From the NCBI GenBank assembly GCA_946479055.1, contig CAMLEX010000398.1, forward strand, positions 1 to 5,222: a DNA stretch of 5,222 nt, read 5' to 3'. The stretch is from an uncultured Bacteroidota bacterium (GTDB taxonomy: Bacteria; Bacteroidota; Bacteroidia; Chitinophagales; Chitinophagaceae). Below are positions 1 through 5,222 of this stretch, piece by piece (the first letter of the stretch is position 1; every line of letters begins with the position of its first letter). A model generated the notes under the pieces. The model was not told the origin of the DNA. It saw only the letters and a list, made by a program, of their open reading frames with translations, and did no database searches. The position numbers and the translations under genes were made by a program.

Positions 1-2076
1 GCATTCCTGTATAAAAACACCTTACGTTCAAAAGGAGATACAGCTACACATTTTTTGCAAATAAAATGTAAGGGTGATAAAACAAACGTGGATGGAATAG
101 GAGTATGGATAGATATTTATTATGACGGGGTAAAACACCAGGTGTATGAAAATACACCCTACCGGGGCTATTTATCTACCTATCAAAACATAGCCCATTT
201 TGGATTAGGCAAAGCAACCCTGCTTGATTCGATAGTAATAAAATGGCCGGGGAATAAAAAGCAAACGCTTACAAAAGTTCCCGTGGATCAATTACTGAAA
301 GTGAACATTGCTGATGCCAAAGAATCATGGTTCCCGCAGCCATATAAATTTAATGAGCAGCCATTATTCAAGGAAATAACTGTATCGTCCGGTATCAGCT
401 ATCTGCACAGGGATGAAGAGTTTATTGATTTTAATATTCAAACCACGTTGCCACACAAGTTGTCAGAATACAGTCCGGCATTGGCGGCAGGCGATGTTGA
501 TGGCAATGGCTTTGATGATTTAGTTGTAGGCGGCAATACTTTCAAGCCACCAACCCTTTTTTTGCAGCAGCCCAATGAGAAATTTATACAAAAACAATTT
601 TTGGCGACGGGAGACGAGATCAGTAAAAACTCAAAGGATGAAGGCATTTTGCTGTTCGACGCTGATGGTGATGGTGACCTGGACGTGTATGCAGCAAGCG
701 GAGGATATAAATACGATCACAACAAGGTCAACTACCAGGATGTATTATATACAAATGATGGCAAAGGAAATTATACAAAGGCCGAAGGTGCATTGCCTGT
801 AAATTATACCAGCAAACTCTGCGTCAGGGCATCTGATTTTAATAAAGACGGAAAGCTGGATTTATTTATGTCGGGCCGTGTTGATCCATGGAATTATCCA
901 AAACCTGTAAGCAGTTTTATTTTTAGAAATGACACCAAAAACAACATTGTTAAATTCACTGACGTGACGGATGAAGTAGCTCCTGAATTAAAAAACATCG
1001 GGATGGTTTGTGATGCGCTGTTTACCGATTTTGATGGGGATGCGCAAACTGACTTATTATTGACAGGTGAATGGATGCCGGTAACATTTTTAAAAAATGT
1101 AAATGGAAAATTTAAAAATGTCAGCTCCGGTTCGGGAATTGATGATAAGCACGGATGGTGGAATTCAATTGTAGCGGGAGATTTCCGGCATACGGGCAGA
1201 ACCGATTATATTGTTGGGAATATTGGATTGAATACCATTTACCAGGTAAACGATCAATATCCCGTATACTGCACATCAAATGATTTTAGTGGCAATGGCA
1301 GCTATCAGGCTATTATTTCACTCTATCTTAAAGATCAGAAAGGGCAATTAAAAGAATTTCCAGCCAATGGAAGAGACGCTATTATCGATCGTCTGCCCGC
1401 TTTGAAAAAGCAGTTTGACAATTATAATAAATTTGCTATTGCCACGATGGGTGAAATATTTCCATCCGATAAGATGAAAGGGGCTATTCGTTTAGAGGCA
1501 AATATGCTTCAGTCATGTTTCATTCAAAATGACGGAAACGGTAAATTTACAATCATGCCACTGCCGCAAGCTGCACAAATTTCTGTGTTGAATGGAATGA
1601 TCGCAGATGATTTTGATGGAGATGGAAATTTAGATGTTGTGATAAATGGGAATGATTATTCAACCGAAGTTTCCATTGGCCGCTACGATGCCTTGAATGG
1701 ATTATTATTAAAAGGAAATGGTAAAGGCGGATTTACCCCGCTTTCCATTTTGCAAAGTGGCATTTATATTCCTGGTAATGGGAGAGCGTTGGTTAAGTTG
1801 CAATCGGCTAAAGAAGGTTACCTGGTGGCTGCCAGCCAGTACATGGATTCATTAAGGGTTTTTGAATTAAGAAGAAAAACGAATGGCATTCAGATTAAAC
1901 CTGACGATATATACGCACTTATTAAATACACCAGTGGTGCTACTGAAAAAAGAGAATTTTATTATGGCACTTCATTTTTATCTCAGTCTGCAAGGTTTCT
2001 TACTATTGATGAAAATGTATCGTCGGTTCTGATTACTGGTAGTACGGGAAAAATAAGAAAGATTTCTTTCAATTAA
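1..2076 (+). CDS. FG-GAP/VCBS repeat protein with ASPIC/UnbV domain (3' part, start outside window)
   Basis: The frame is open from the first base, so this is the last 691 residues of a longer protein; the TTG at 55 is an internal codon, not the start. Residues about 18-100 match an ASPIC/UnbV domain, with a DGIG motif, a GYLS motif, HFGLG and then IVIKWPG. After it come about seven FG-GAP-type blades with calcium-loop-like Asp/Gly motifs at residues about 165 (DVDGNGFDD), 220 (DADGDGDLD), 279 (DFNKDGKLD), 343 (DFDGDAQTD), 394, 428 and 537 (DFDGDGNLD). The motifs at 394 and 428 are degenerate. This predicts an integrin-alpha-like beta-propeller. Bacteroidota members of this family usually exceed 1,000 residues, begin with a signal or lipoprotein peptide and another propeller, and often sit beside SusC/SusD genes; from this I infer that several hundred N-terminal residues are missing here and that the protein is at the cell surface. 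The ligand is unknown. No strong terminator follows the stop; only a weak 6-bp hairpin (TACTTA/TAAGTA, 2091-2117) is seen. Confidence 0.9.
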   Translation, partial: AFLYKNTLRSKGDTATHFLQIKCKGDKTNVDGIGVWIDIYYDGVKHQVYENTPYRGYLSTYQNIAHFGLGKATLLDSIVIKWPGNKKQTLTKVPVDQLLKVNIADAKESWFPQPYKFNEQPLFKEITVSSGISYLHRDEEFIDFNIQTTLPHKLSEYSPALAAGDVDGNGFDDLVVGGNTFKPPTLFLQQPNEKFIQKQFLATGDEISKNSKDEGILLFDADGDGDLDVYAASGGYKYDHNKVNYQDVLYTNDGKGNYTKAEGALPVNYTSKLCVRASDFNKDGKLDLFMSGRVDPWNYPKPVSSFIFRNDTKNNIVKFTDVTDEVAPELKNIGMVCDALFTDFDGDAQTDLLLTGEWMPVTFLKNVNGKFKNVSSGSGIDDKHGWWNSIVAGDFRHTGRTDYIVGNIGLNTIYQVNDQYPVYCTSNDFSGNGSYQAIISLYLKDQKGQLKEFPANGRDAIIDRLPALKKQFDNYNKFAIATMGEIFPSDKMKGAIRLEANMLQSCFIQNDGNGKFTIMPLPQAAQISVLNGMIADDFDGDGNLDVVINGNDYSTEVSIGRYDALNGLLLKGNGKGGFTPLSILQSGIYIPGNGRALVKLQSAKEGYLVAASQYMDSLRVFELRRKTNGIQIKPDDIYALIKYTSGATEKREFYYGTSFLSQSARFLTIDENVSSVLITGSTGKIRKISFN

Positions 2077-2468
2077 AAAAGTAGAATGTTTACTTAGGGT
2101 ATAATGCAACGTAAGTATATTTTCAAAAGAGTAATTAGCTTTTCACCATAAATAGGAAAACAACACGTCTTTATTGACAAGCTTAAAAGACAATTGATTT
2201 TTTGTGTGGCTTACTTTCAGGTAATGTAAAAGTCTTATTGGCCAGCAAAAGAATTAATTTCCCTTACTGTCAGGTATGTAAATCTTCTAATTTGTCTGTC
2301 AACTTTATTAATGGTTTCTCTGGTACTGCACAAACAAAAACCATCATCTATTAGCAATTAAAACCCTTAGATCCTTATCATCCTTCAGATCGCAATATCT
2401 CTTTGCAGTAGGATCCTTCAAAGACTAGAATCAAATAAAGTGGAGAACGTAAATTTTCTATAGTAAGC

Positions 2469-2519
2469 CGTAATTTCTGTTGCATGATTTTTTAGTAAAA
2501 AATCGTCAAAAAAATTACG
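2469..2519. repeat. Nested inverted repeat (outer and inner 8-bp arms)
   Basis: The outer arms CGTAATTT (2469-2476) and AAATTACG (2512-2519) are perfectly complementary. Inside them, GATTTTTT (2486-2493) and AAAAAATC (2497-2504) form a second perfect 8-bp arm pair around a 3-base loop. The arms are AT-rich, so the hairpin would be weak. No T-tract follows directly, so it is not a classical terminator on the plus strand. A TATGTTTG element begins 8 bases downstream. Function unknown. Confidence 0.35.
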
Positions 2520-2949
2520 CTCTGATTATGTTTGTACATTACCTTTATGCGCTAGCTATTAAAATTTACTTTGTAAGATTCGTCTCTCAGGATTTGTCCT
2601 CTCCAAAACGGAAACAAGCCACCACAAGGATTTTCAAACACTACTGATTAGTAAAAAATTAAAAAGTTCTGGCAGTAATTTTTATTGCTGTCTGTAGTAA
2701 TATATCCTTTGCTTCTTAAAGACCATCATTCCATAATCTTTATCAAAACCCTTTGAGGCTTTTTATTTAAACTGGATGGAATTATTTATTTGTAAAATGT
2801 TTGAAGTAACAACTCATGAAGTTGATGAGGTTTGATATACTACAATACGCTTTCGATAACACCCCACGAAACACCTCATTCTAAGACCGGAAATTATTTC
2901 TTATTTAAGGAATTCTCTTTTTTGTTTAGCCTCATGTGGTTATCCTGAA

Positions 2950-2976
2950 ATGGCAATGAATTCATTTCATTGGCAT
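2950..2976. promoter_or_regulatory. Imperfect inverted repeat upstream of the protease gene, possible operator
   Basis: The 11-base arms ATGGCAATGAA and TTCATTGGCAT pair at 10 of 11 positions, with a single G-G mismatch, around a 5-base centre (TTCAT). The element contains a perfect 12-base palindrome, AATGAATTCATT, at 2955-2966. It lies about 105 bases before the protease start codon, in the zone where the promoter is expected, so a regulator-binding site is plausible. In AT-rich DNA a chance origin cannot be excluded. Confidence 0.3.
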
Positions 2977-3082
2977 GATTAGTTGTTGTCGTATGATGCA
3001 GAACAGCGACATTAAATAAAAAAGTATGCGACAGGATCGCCGAAAACTGATTTAGAGTAGGCAAAAGTTAAACCTCAATCGT

Positions 3083-4201
3083 ATGGCTAAACAAGATTTC
3101 CAAACCGTAAAGGATGCTATTGCCTCTGAAGGTCACAGCTGGCACGCATCTCCCACTTTTTTATCCCAATTGTCTGACGAAGAAGGACAGAAATACCTGG
3201 GATACACACCGGGTGGCGATGAACTTTCATTAGAAGCAAGAGAAAGAAGCAGTGTTGAAAAATATGCTGCCTTTCTTTCTACAAGCCCCGATACCAGTGC
3301 ATTTGCAGCTCCGGCTGCTATCGACTGGCGAAACATAAGCGGGCAGAATTTTGTAACACCCATTAAAAACCAGGGTGGCTGTGGCTCTTGCGTTGCTTTT
3401 GGCGCAGTAGCTGCGGTAGAAAGCAAGGTCAAAATTTTGCGTGGTGCTTCTTATGCTATTGATCTTTCCGAAGCACATTTGTTTTATTGCATTGCCCGTG
3501 CTCAGGGCAGAACTTGCGGTGGTAGCTCAGGCGGTTGGTGGCCCGAGCCGTCCGAAATTGGTTTCCGCGATATCGGCGTTTGCGATGAAGCCTGTTATCC
3601 TTATACAGCCGGCGATCAGAATTGCACCAACCGGTGTTCCGACTGGCAGAACAGGGTAATAAGAACAACAGGATATACAAAAGTAGGTGGCGTTCAGGCT
3701 ACCAGGGATTGGGTTGCCGGCAATGGTCCCGTGCAGGCCTGCTTTACTGTTTATAGTGATTTTTATAATTACTATTCCAGCGGCGTTTATCGCAAAACTG
3801 CTAACGCTACCGTTGTTGGTGGTCACTGTGTTTGTATCATCGGTTATGATGACAACCTGCAATGCTGGATATGTAAAAATAGCTGGGGCACGGCCTGGGG
3901 CGAATCCGGTTATTTTAGAATTGGCTATGGCCAATGCGGTATAGATGCCGAATCATTTGGTATCAATGGAATACTGAATACCCGTTGGATCCGTGGAAAA
4001 AAAGTTGTTGGACTATGGGCCAATGCACAGGATAAAAATGCCTGGGCTTACCTGAGTGGCGAAGGCTGGCAAAAAATCAGTAATAATAATGATGATGGCT
4101 TTATTAATTCCGTTCGGCAATTAACCGCAGCAAAAGCCACCAATGCCAATGTGGATGTACATGTTGACAATGGTCTTATAGACACTATTTACGTATTTTA
4201 A
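3083..4201 (+). CDS. Papain-like cysteine protease (peptidase family C1A) with extra C-terminal domain
   Basis: A 372-residue C1A (Peptidase_C1) endopeptidase. The catalytic set is complete: oxyanion Gln97 in KNQGGCGSC, nucleophile Cys103, His248 in GGHCVCIIGYDD and Asn266 in KNSWGTAWGESGYF. The mature enzyme probably starts near Ala76, before the family-typical IDWR. Residues about 10-42 resemble the second half of an I29 prosegment (GHSW, LSQLSDEE, then YLG), without the long ERFNIN helix, so the prosegment is short. Residues 306-372 form an added domain that recurs in the next gene. Oddities: Val104 replaces the usual Trp after the catalytic Cys; there are 14 cysteines, some at positions that pair in secreted papains; and no signal peptide or membrane segment precedes the prosegment. 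The ATG at 3083 is the only usable start, because an in-frame stop lies at 3053 with no start codon between. No Shine-Dalgarno is visible. The next gene follows after 11 bases, so the two are probably co-transcribed, and a chagasin-type inhibitor is encoded downstream. The substrate is unknown. Confidence 0.95.
   Translation: MAKQDFQTVKDAIASEGHSWHASPTFLSQLSDEEGQKYLGYTPGGDELSLEARERSSVEKYAAFLSTSPDTSAFAAPAAIDWRNISGQNFVTPIKNQGGCGSCVAFGAVAAVESKVKILRGASYAIDLSEAHLFYCIARAQGRTCGGSSGGWWPEPSEIGFRDIGVCDEACYPYTAGDQNCTNRCSDWQNRVIRTTGYTKVGGVQATRDWVAGNGPVQACFTVYSDFYNYYSSGVYRKTANATVVGGHCVCIIGYDDNLQCWICKNSWGTAWGESGYFRIGYGQCGIDAESFGINGILNTRWIRGKKVVGLWANAQDKNAWAYLSGEGWQKISNNNDDGFINSVRQLTAAKATNANVDVHVDNGLIDTIYVF
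3998..4198 (+). other. Shared C-terminal domain, copy 1 (in the protease)
   Basis: Protease residues 306-372, beyond the catalytic fold. Key features are Leu311-Trp312, Asn319, Trp321, the block GEGW (326-329) followed by Lys331, Gln346-Leu347, and the end DNGLIDTIYVF. It aligns by eye over its full length with residues 71-137 of the following gene product, with about 20 identical positions and one single-residue gap in each. The predicted fold is a small, Trp-rich, alpha/beta or beta module. I cannot name a family for it with certainty. Confidence 0.75.
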
Positions 4202-4212
4202 ATTCACTAAAA

Positions 4213-4626
4213 ATGAGTAAAAAAATGAAAACACCCGAAAAAACACCCCCGTCAGGAATAACTACCACAAACGGTAGCAGCGATACCAATGCACCAACTA
4301 TTAATGTATCATCACAGGCGGCTTTTACATCGCTTGAGTCAACAACGAATGCTCCACAGTTAAGCCCACCAGAAGTAAAGGAAGGAGTAACTGCATACGA
4401 AGCTGCCGTATGGAATACTGATAAAAGAGTAAATGCATTGTATTCAACTTTACATGCACGCAATTCCTGGATGAGTATTGCCGGCATTGGATGGAAGAAA
4501 CTGGCAACCGGTAGTGATTCAACCTGCGAAGCTATGACCCAACTGGCTGCGCATTGCAGGGAAAAAAATTGCAGGATAGATTTTTCGGAAGAAAATGGGT
4601 TGGTTAACGAAATCTATGTTTGGTAA
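4213..4626 (+). CDS. Small companion protein: disordered N-terminal half plus the protease's C-terminal domain
   Basis: A 137-residue protein of unrecognised family. Residues 1 to about 62 are rich in Ser, Thr, Pro and Asn with almost no hydrophobic clusters, so a disordered tail or linker is likely. Residues 71-137 are a second copy of the domain at the end of the upstream protease: KRVNALYS, NSW, GIGWKK, QLAAH, then ENGLVNEIYVW. There is no protease domain, no catalytic motif and no signal peptide; the three cysteines (105, 115, 120) are all in the domain. The start ATG follows the protease stop by 11 bases in an A-rich context, which points to one transcript and possible translational coupling. 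A second in-frame ATG at 4225 is an alternative start four codons later. A strong terminator follows 10 bases after the stop. Inferred roles, not shown by sequence: adaptor or competitor for the protease's docking partner, a substrate of the protease (the tail being accessible), or a co-delivered partner. Confidence 0.85.
   Translation: MSKKMKTPEKTPPSGITTTNGSSDTNAPTINVSSQAAFTSLESTTNAPQLSPPEVKEGVTAYEAAVWNTDKRVNALYSTLHARNSWMSIAGIGWKKLATGSDSTCEAMTQLAAHCREKNCRIDFSEENGLVNEIYVW
4423..4623 (+). other. Shared C-terminal domain, copy 2 (in the companion protein)
   Basis: Residues 71-137 of the small protein. Positions shared with the protease tail include Lys71, Val73, Leu76, Asn84, Trp86, Gly91, Gly93, Trp94, Lys96, Asp102, Gln110, Leu111, Asn119, Asp123, Asn128, Gly129, Leu130 and Ile134-Tyr135-Val136. 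In both proteins the domain ends exactly at the C-terminus with IYV plus an aromatic residue. The DNA has diverged well beyond a recent duplication, so the two copies have been kept as separate proteins for a long time. Confidence 0.75.
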
Positions 4627-4636
4627 ACCATTTGAT

Positions 4637-4675
4637 TTACCGGGAGCTTTTTAATAAAAGCTCCCGGTAATTTTT
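4637..4675 (+). terminator. Strong intrinsic terminator after the protease/companion pair
   Basis: A perfect 15-bp stem (arms 4637-4651 and 4656-4670, with core ACCGGGAGC / GCTCCCGGT) closes on a 4-base TAAT loop and is followed by five T residues (4671-4675). It starts 10 bases after the companion gene's stop. On the minus strand the stem is not followed by a T-tract, so it is expected to act mainly on plus-strand transcription. It separates the protease pair from the inhibitor gene. Confidence 0.93.
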
Positions 4676-4706
4676 AAAAAACCTACACTGTTTTAAAACA
4701 AGTCGT

Positions 4707-5018
4707 ATGCATCATAAAATATCAGCGGACAGCAACAGCAGTATTGCTGCGCATAAAGGTGATACCATAGAAATACAGCTGGAAGAAACACCAACAACCG
4801 GATATTCCTGGGAGGTAGACAGTATGAACAGCAATATTTTTGAACTTCAGTCCAGTGATTATAAACTGAGTGATGAAGCAGGAATTGGTGGTGGCGGAAT
4901 GCGGACAATGTTATTCCTCGTAAAAAATTCAGGTAATGGAAATATTAAATTGAAAAATTTCCAACGATGGAGCGGGGATATTTATAAACAATTTGAAATA
5001 AATGTTGATGCGCAATAG
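4707..5018 (+). CDS. Chagasin-family (I42) inhibitor of papain-like cysteine proteases
   Basis: A 103-residue protein with the three loops by which chagasin-family inhibitors (MEROPS I42, about 110 residues) close the active-site cleft of C1A proteases: TPTTGYSW at 28-35 (family NPTTGY), GIGGGG at 59-64 (the Gly-rich loop) and QRWSGD at 86-91 (family RPW; the Pro is missing but Arg-Trp is kept), then the final strand QFEINV. The all-beta length and spacing fit the family. No signal peptide or lipobox is present, matching the upstream protease. The ATG at 4707 is the only normal start, since an in-frame stop lies at 4668 inside the terminator stem. Only 31 bases separate the terminator's T-tract from the start codon, and no good TAnnTTTG element is visible there, so expression comes either from a non-consensus promoter or from read-through. 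The obvious target, by family knowledge and position, is the protease encoded about 0.5 kb upstream. Confidence 0.93.
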   Translation: MHHKISADSNSSIAAHKGDTIEIQLEETPTTGYSWEVDSMNSNIFELQSSDYKLSDEAGIGGGGMRTMLFLVKNSGNGNIKLKNFQRWSGDIYKQFEINVDAQ

Positions 5019-5136
5019 GATCGTTTCTTCCTGCCATCAATCTTATTGCTTTAATTGTTACTTAATCGTTAGCCGCCAGTTAAACATGGTATCCGTTTCT
5101 CCCATTTGATGAAATCATTTTGGAGGAAATAGATTA

Positions 5137-5222
5137 TTATTCGGTGTTTTCATCATCTTCCCCACGGATAGTGTAAATAGCAATGGCTCCACCTCCTGCA
5201 CCCCACCCACCCAAAAATGGTC
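5137..5222 (-). CDS. C-terminal end of a convergent gene, possibly TonB-plug-like (partial)
   Basis: Read on the minus strand from the window edge, one frame is open for 27 codons and ends at TAA (5137-5139). The peptide contains GGWGAGGGAIAIYTIRG and an acidic end, EDDENTE. The pattern Gly-rich, then AIAIYT, then RG resembles the last strand of a TonB-dependent-receptor plug domain as found in Bacteroidota plug-containing proteins, but 27 residues are too few to be sure. The two other minus-strand frames give less protein-like sequence. The gene would be convergent with the inhibitor gene, with 118 bases between the two stops and no clear terminator in that gap. Confidence 0.5.
   Translation of the reverse strand, partial: PFLGGWGAGGGAIAIYTIRGEDDENTE

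Larger units (their letters stand above)
2077..3082. other. AT-rich intergenic region of about 1 kb, no gene recognised
   Basis: All frames are broken by frequent stops and I recognise no tRNA, rRNA, insertion sequence or CRISPR repeat. What can be seen is a nested inverted repeat at 2469-2519, an 8-base match to the Bacteroidota -7 element TAnnTTTG (TATGTTTG, 2527-2534) without a good TTG-type -33 element at the usual distance, a weak U-tract hairpin near 2745-2768, and an imperfect 27-base inverted repeat at 2950-2976. The promoter for the protease gene at 3083 must lie in the right part of this region, but none matches the consensus well; a TTGTTG at 2983-2988 followed by an A/T-rich stretch near 3010-3022 is only a weak candidate. 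The stretch could be a long regulatory leader, an unrecognised RNA gene or decayed DNA. Confidence 0.7.

Noticed and set aside
55..57. TTG as a start codon for the FG-GAP/ASPIC protein.
   Set aside because: The frame is open upstream to base 1 and this position falls inside or just before the ASPIC/UnbV domain; the true start is outside the window.
2091..2125. Hairpin TACTTA/TAAGTA followed by TTTT after the FG-GAP gene, as its terminator.
   Set aside because: The stem is only 6 bp, AT-rich, with a 15-base loop and an offset T-run; too weak to call.
2745..2768. AAAACC...GG-C-TTTT as an intrinsic terminator.
   Set aside because: The stem is short and bulged, with two G-C pairs only, and no gene ends nearby.
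2776..2835. A 19-codon plus-strand reading frame in the intergenic region, starting with ATG at 2776.
   Set aside because: It is open for only about 33 codons even when read back to the previous stop, has no ribosome site or recognisable motif, and is of a length expected by chance.
2821..2880. Inverted ATGAGGT / ACCTCAT pair (2825-2831 and 2873-2879) as an integron-type recombination site.
   Set aside because: The arms are 7 bases with a 41-base spacer and lack the conserved core-site ends of attC; chance is likely.
3133..3934. Several minus- and plus-strand reading frames of 70-135 codons overlapping the protease gene.
   Set aside because: They lie opposite or out of frame within a clearly real C1A protease, show compositionally biased translations and have no recognisable domains.
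4185..4487. A 100-codon minus-strand frame opposite the companion gene.
   Set aside because: The plus-strand frame here has a domain homologous to the protease tail, so the antisense frame is a shadow.
5105..5120. Small hairpin TGAT-GAA-ATCA between the convergent genes, as a bidirectional terminator.
   Set aside because: The stem is only 4 bp with a 3-base loop; not stable enough to support a call.

Overview
The window looks like a piece of a Bacteroidota chromosome, probably of the Chitinophagaceae type. The reasons are the AT-rich non-coding DNA, an ASPIC/UnbV plus FG-GAP (VCBS) protein of the kind found beside SusC/SusD systems in that phylum, A-rich translation starts without clear Shine-Dalgarno sequences, and a possible TonB-plug-like tail at the right edge. 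The taxon is an inference; no rRNA or other marker is present.

Layout: (1) 1-2076 (+) is the 3' part of a large FG-GAP/ASPIC-UnbV surface protein whose start lies outside the window. (2) 2077-3082 is about 1 kb of AT-rich DNA with stops in all frames and no convincing gene; it holds two notable inverted repeats. (3) 3083-4201 (+) encodes a papain-like (C1A) cysteine protease with an intact catalytic set, a short I29-like prosegment, no signal peptide and a 67-residue C-terminal domain. (4) 4213-4626 (+), 11 bases downstream, encodes a small protein with a Ser/Thr/Pro/Asn-rich N-terminal half and a second copy of the protease's C-terminal domain. (5) A strong intrinsic terminator lies at 4637-4675. 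(6) 4707-5018 (+) encodes a chagasin-family (I42) inhibitor of papain-like proteases, also without a signal peptide. (7) 5137-5222 (-) is probably the last 27 codons of a convergent gene that enters from the right.

The centre of interest is 3083-5018. A cysteine protease, a small companion sharing the protease's C-terminal module, and a proteinaceous inhibitor of exactly that protease class lie together on one strand, and none has an export signal. The most economical reading is a self-contained protease/partner/inhibitor module: the inhibitor protects the producing cell, and the shared domain docks the two proteins to each other or to a common partner or delivery route. Whether it acts as an effector-immunity pair, a stress- or phage-triggered protease, or an internal regulatory protease cannot be decided from the sequence.
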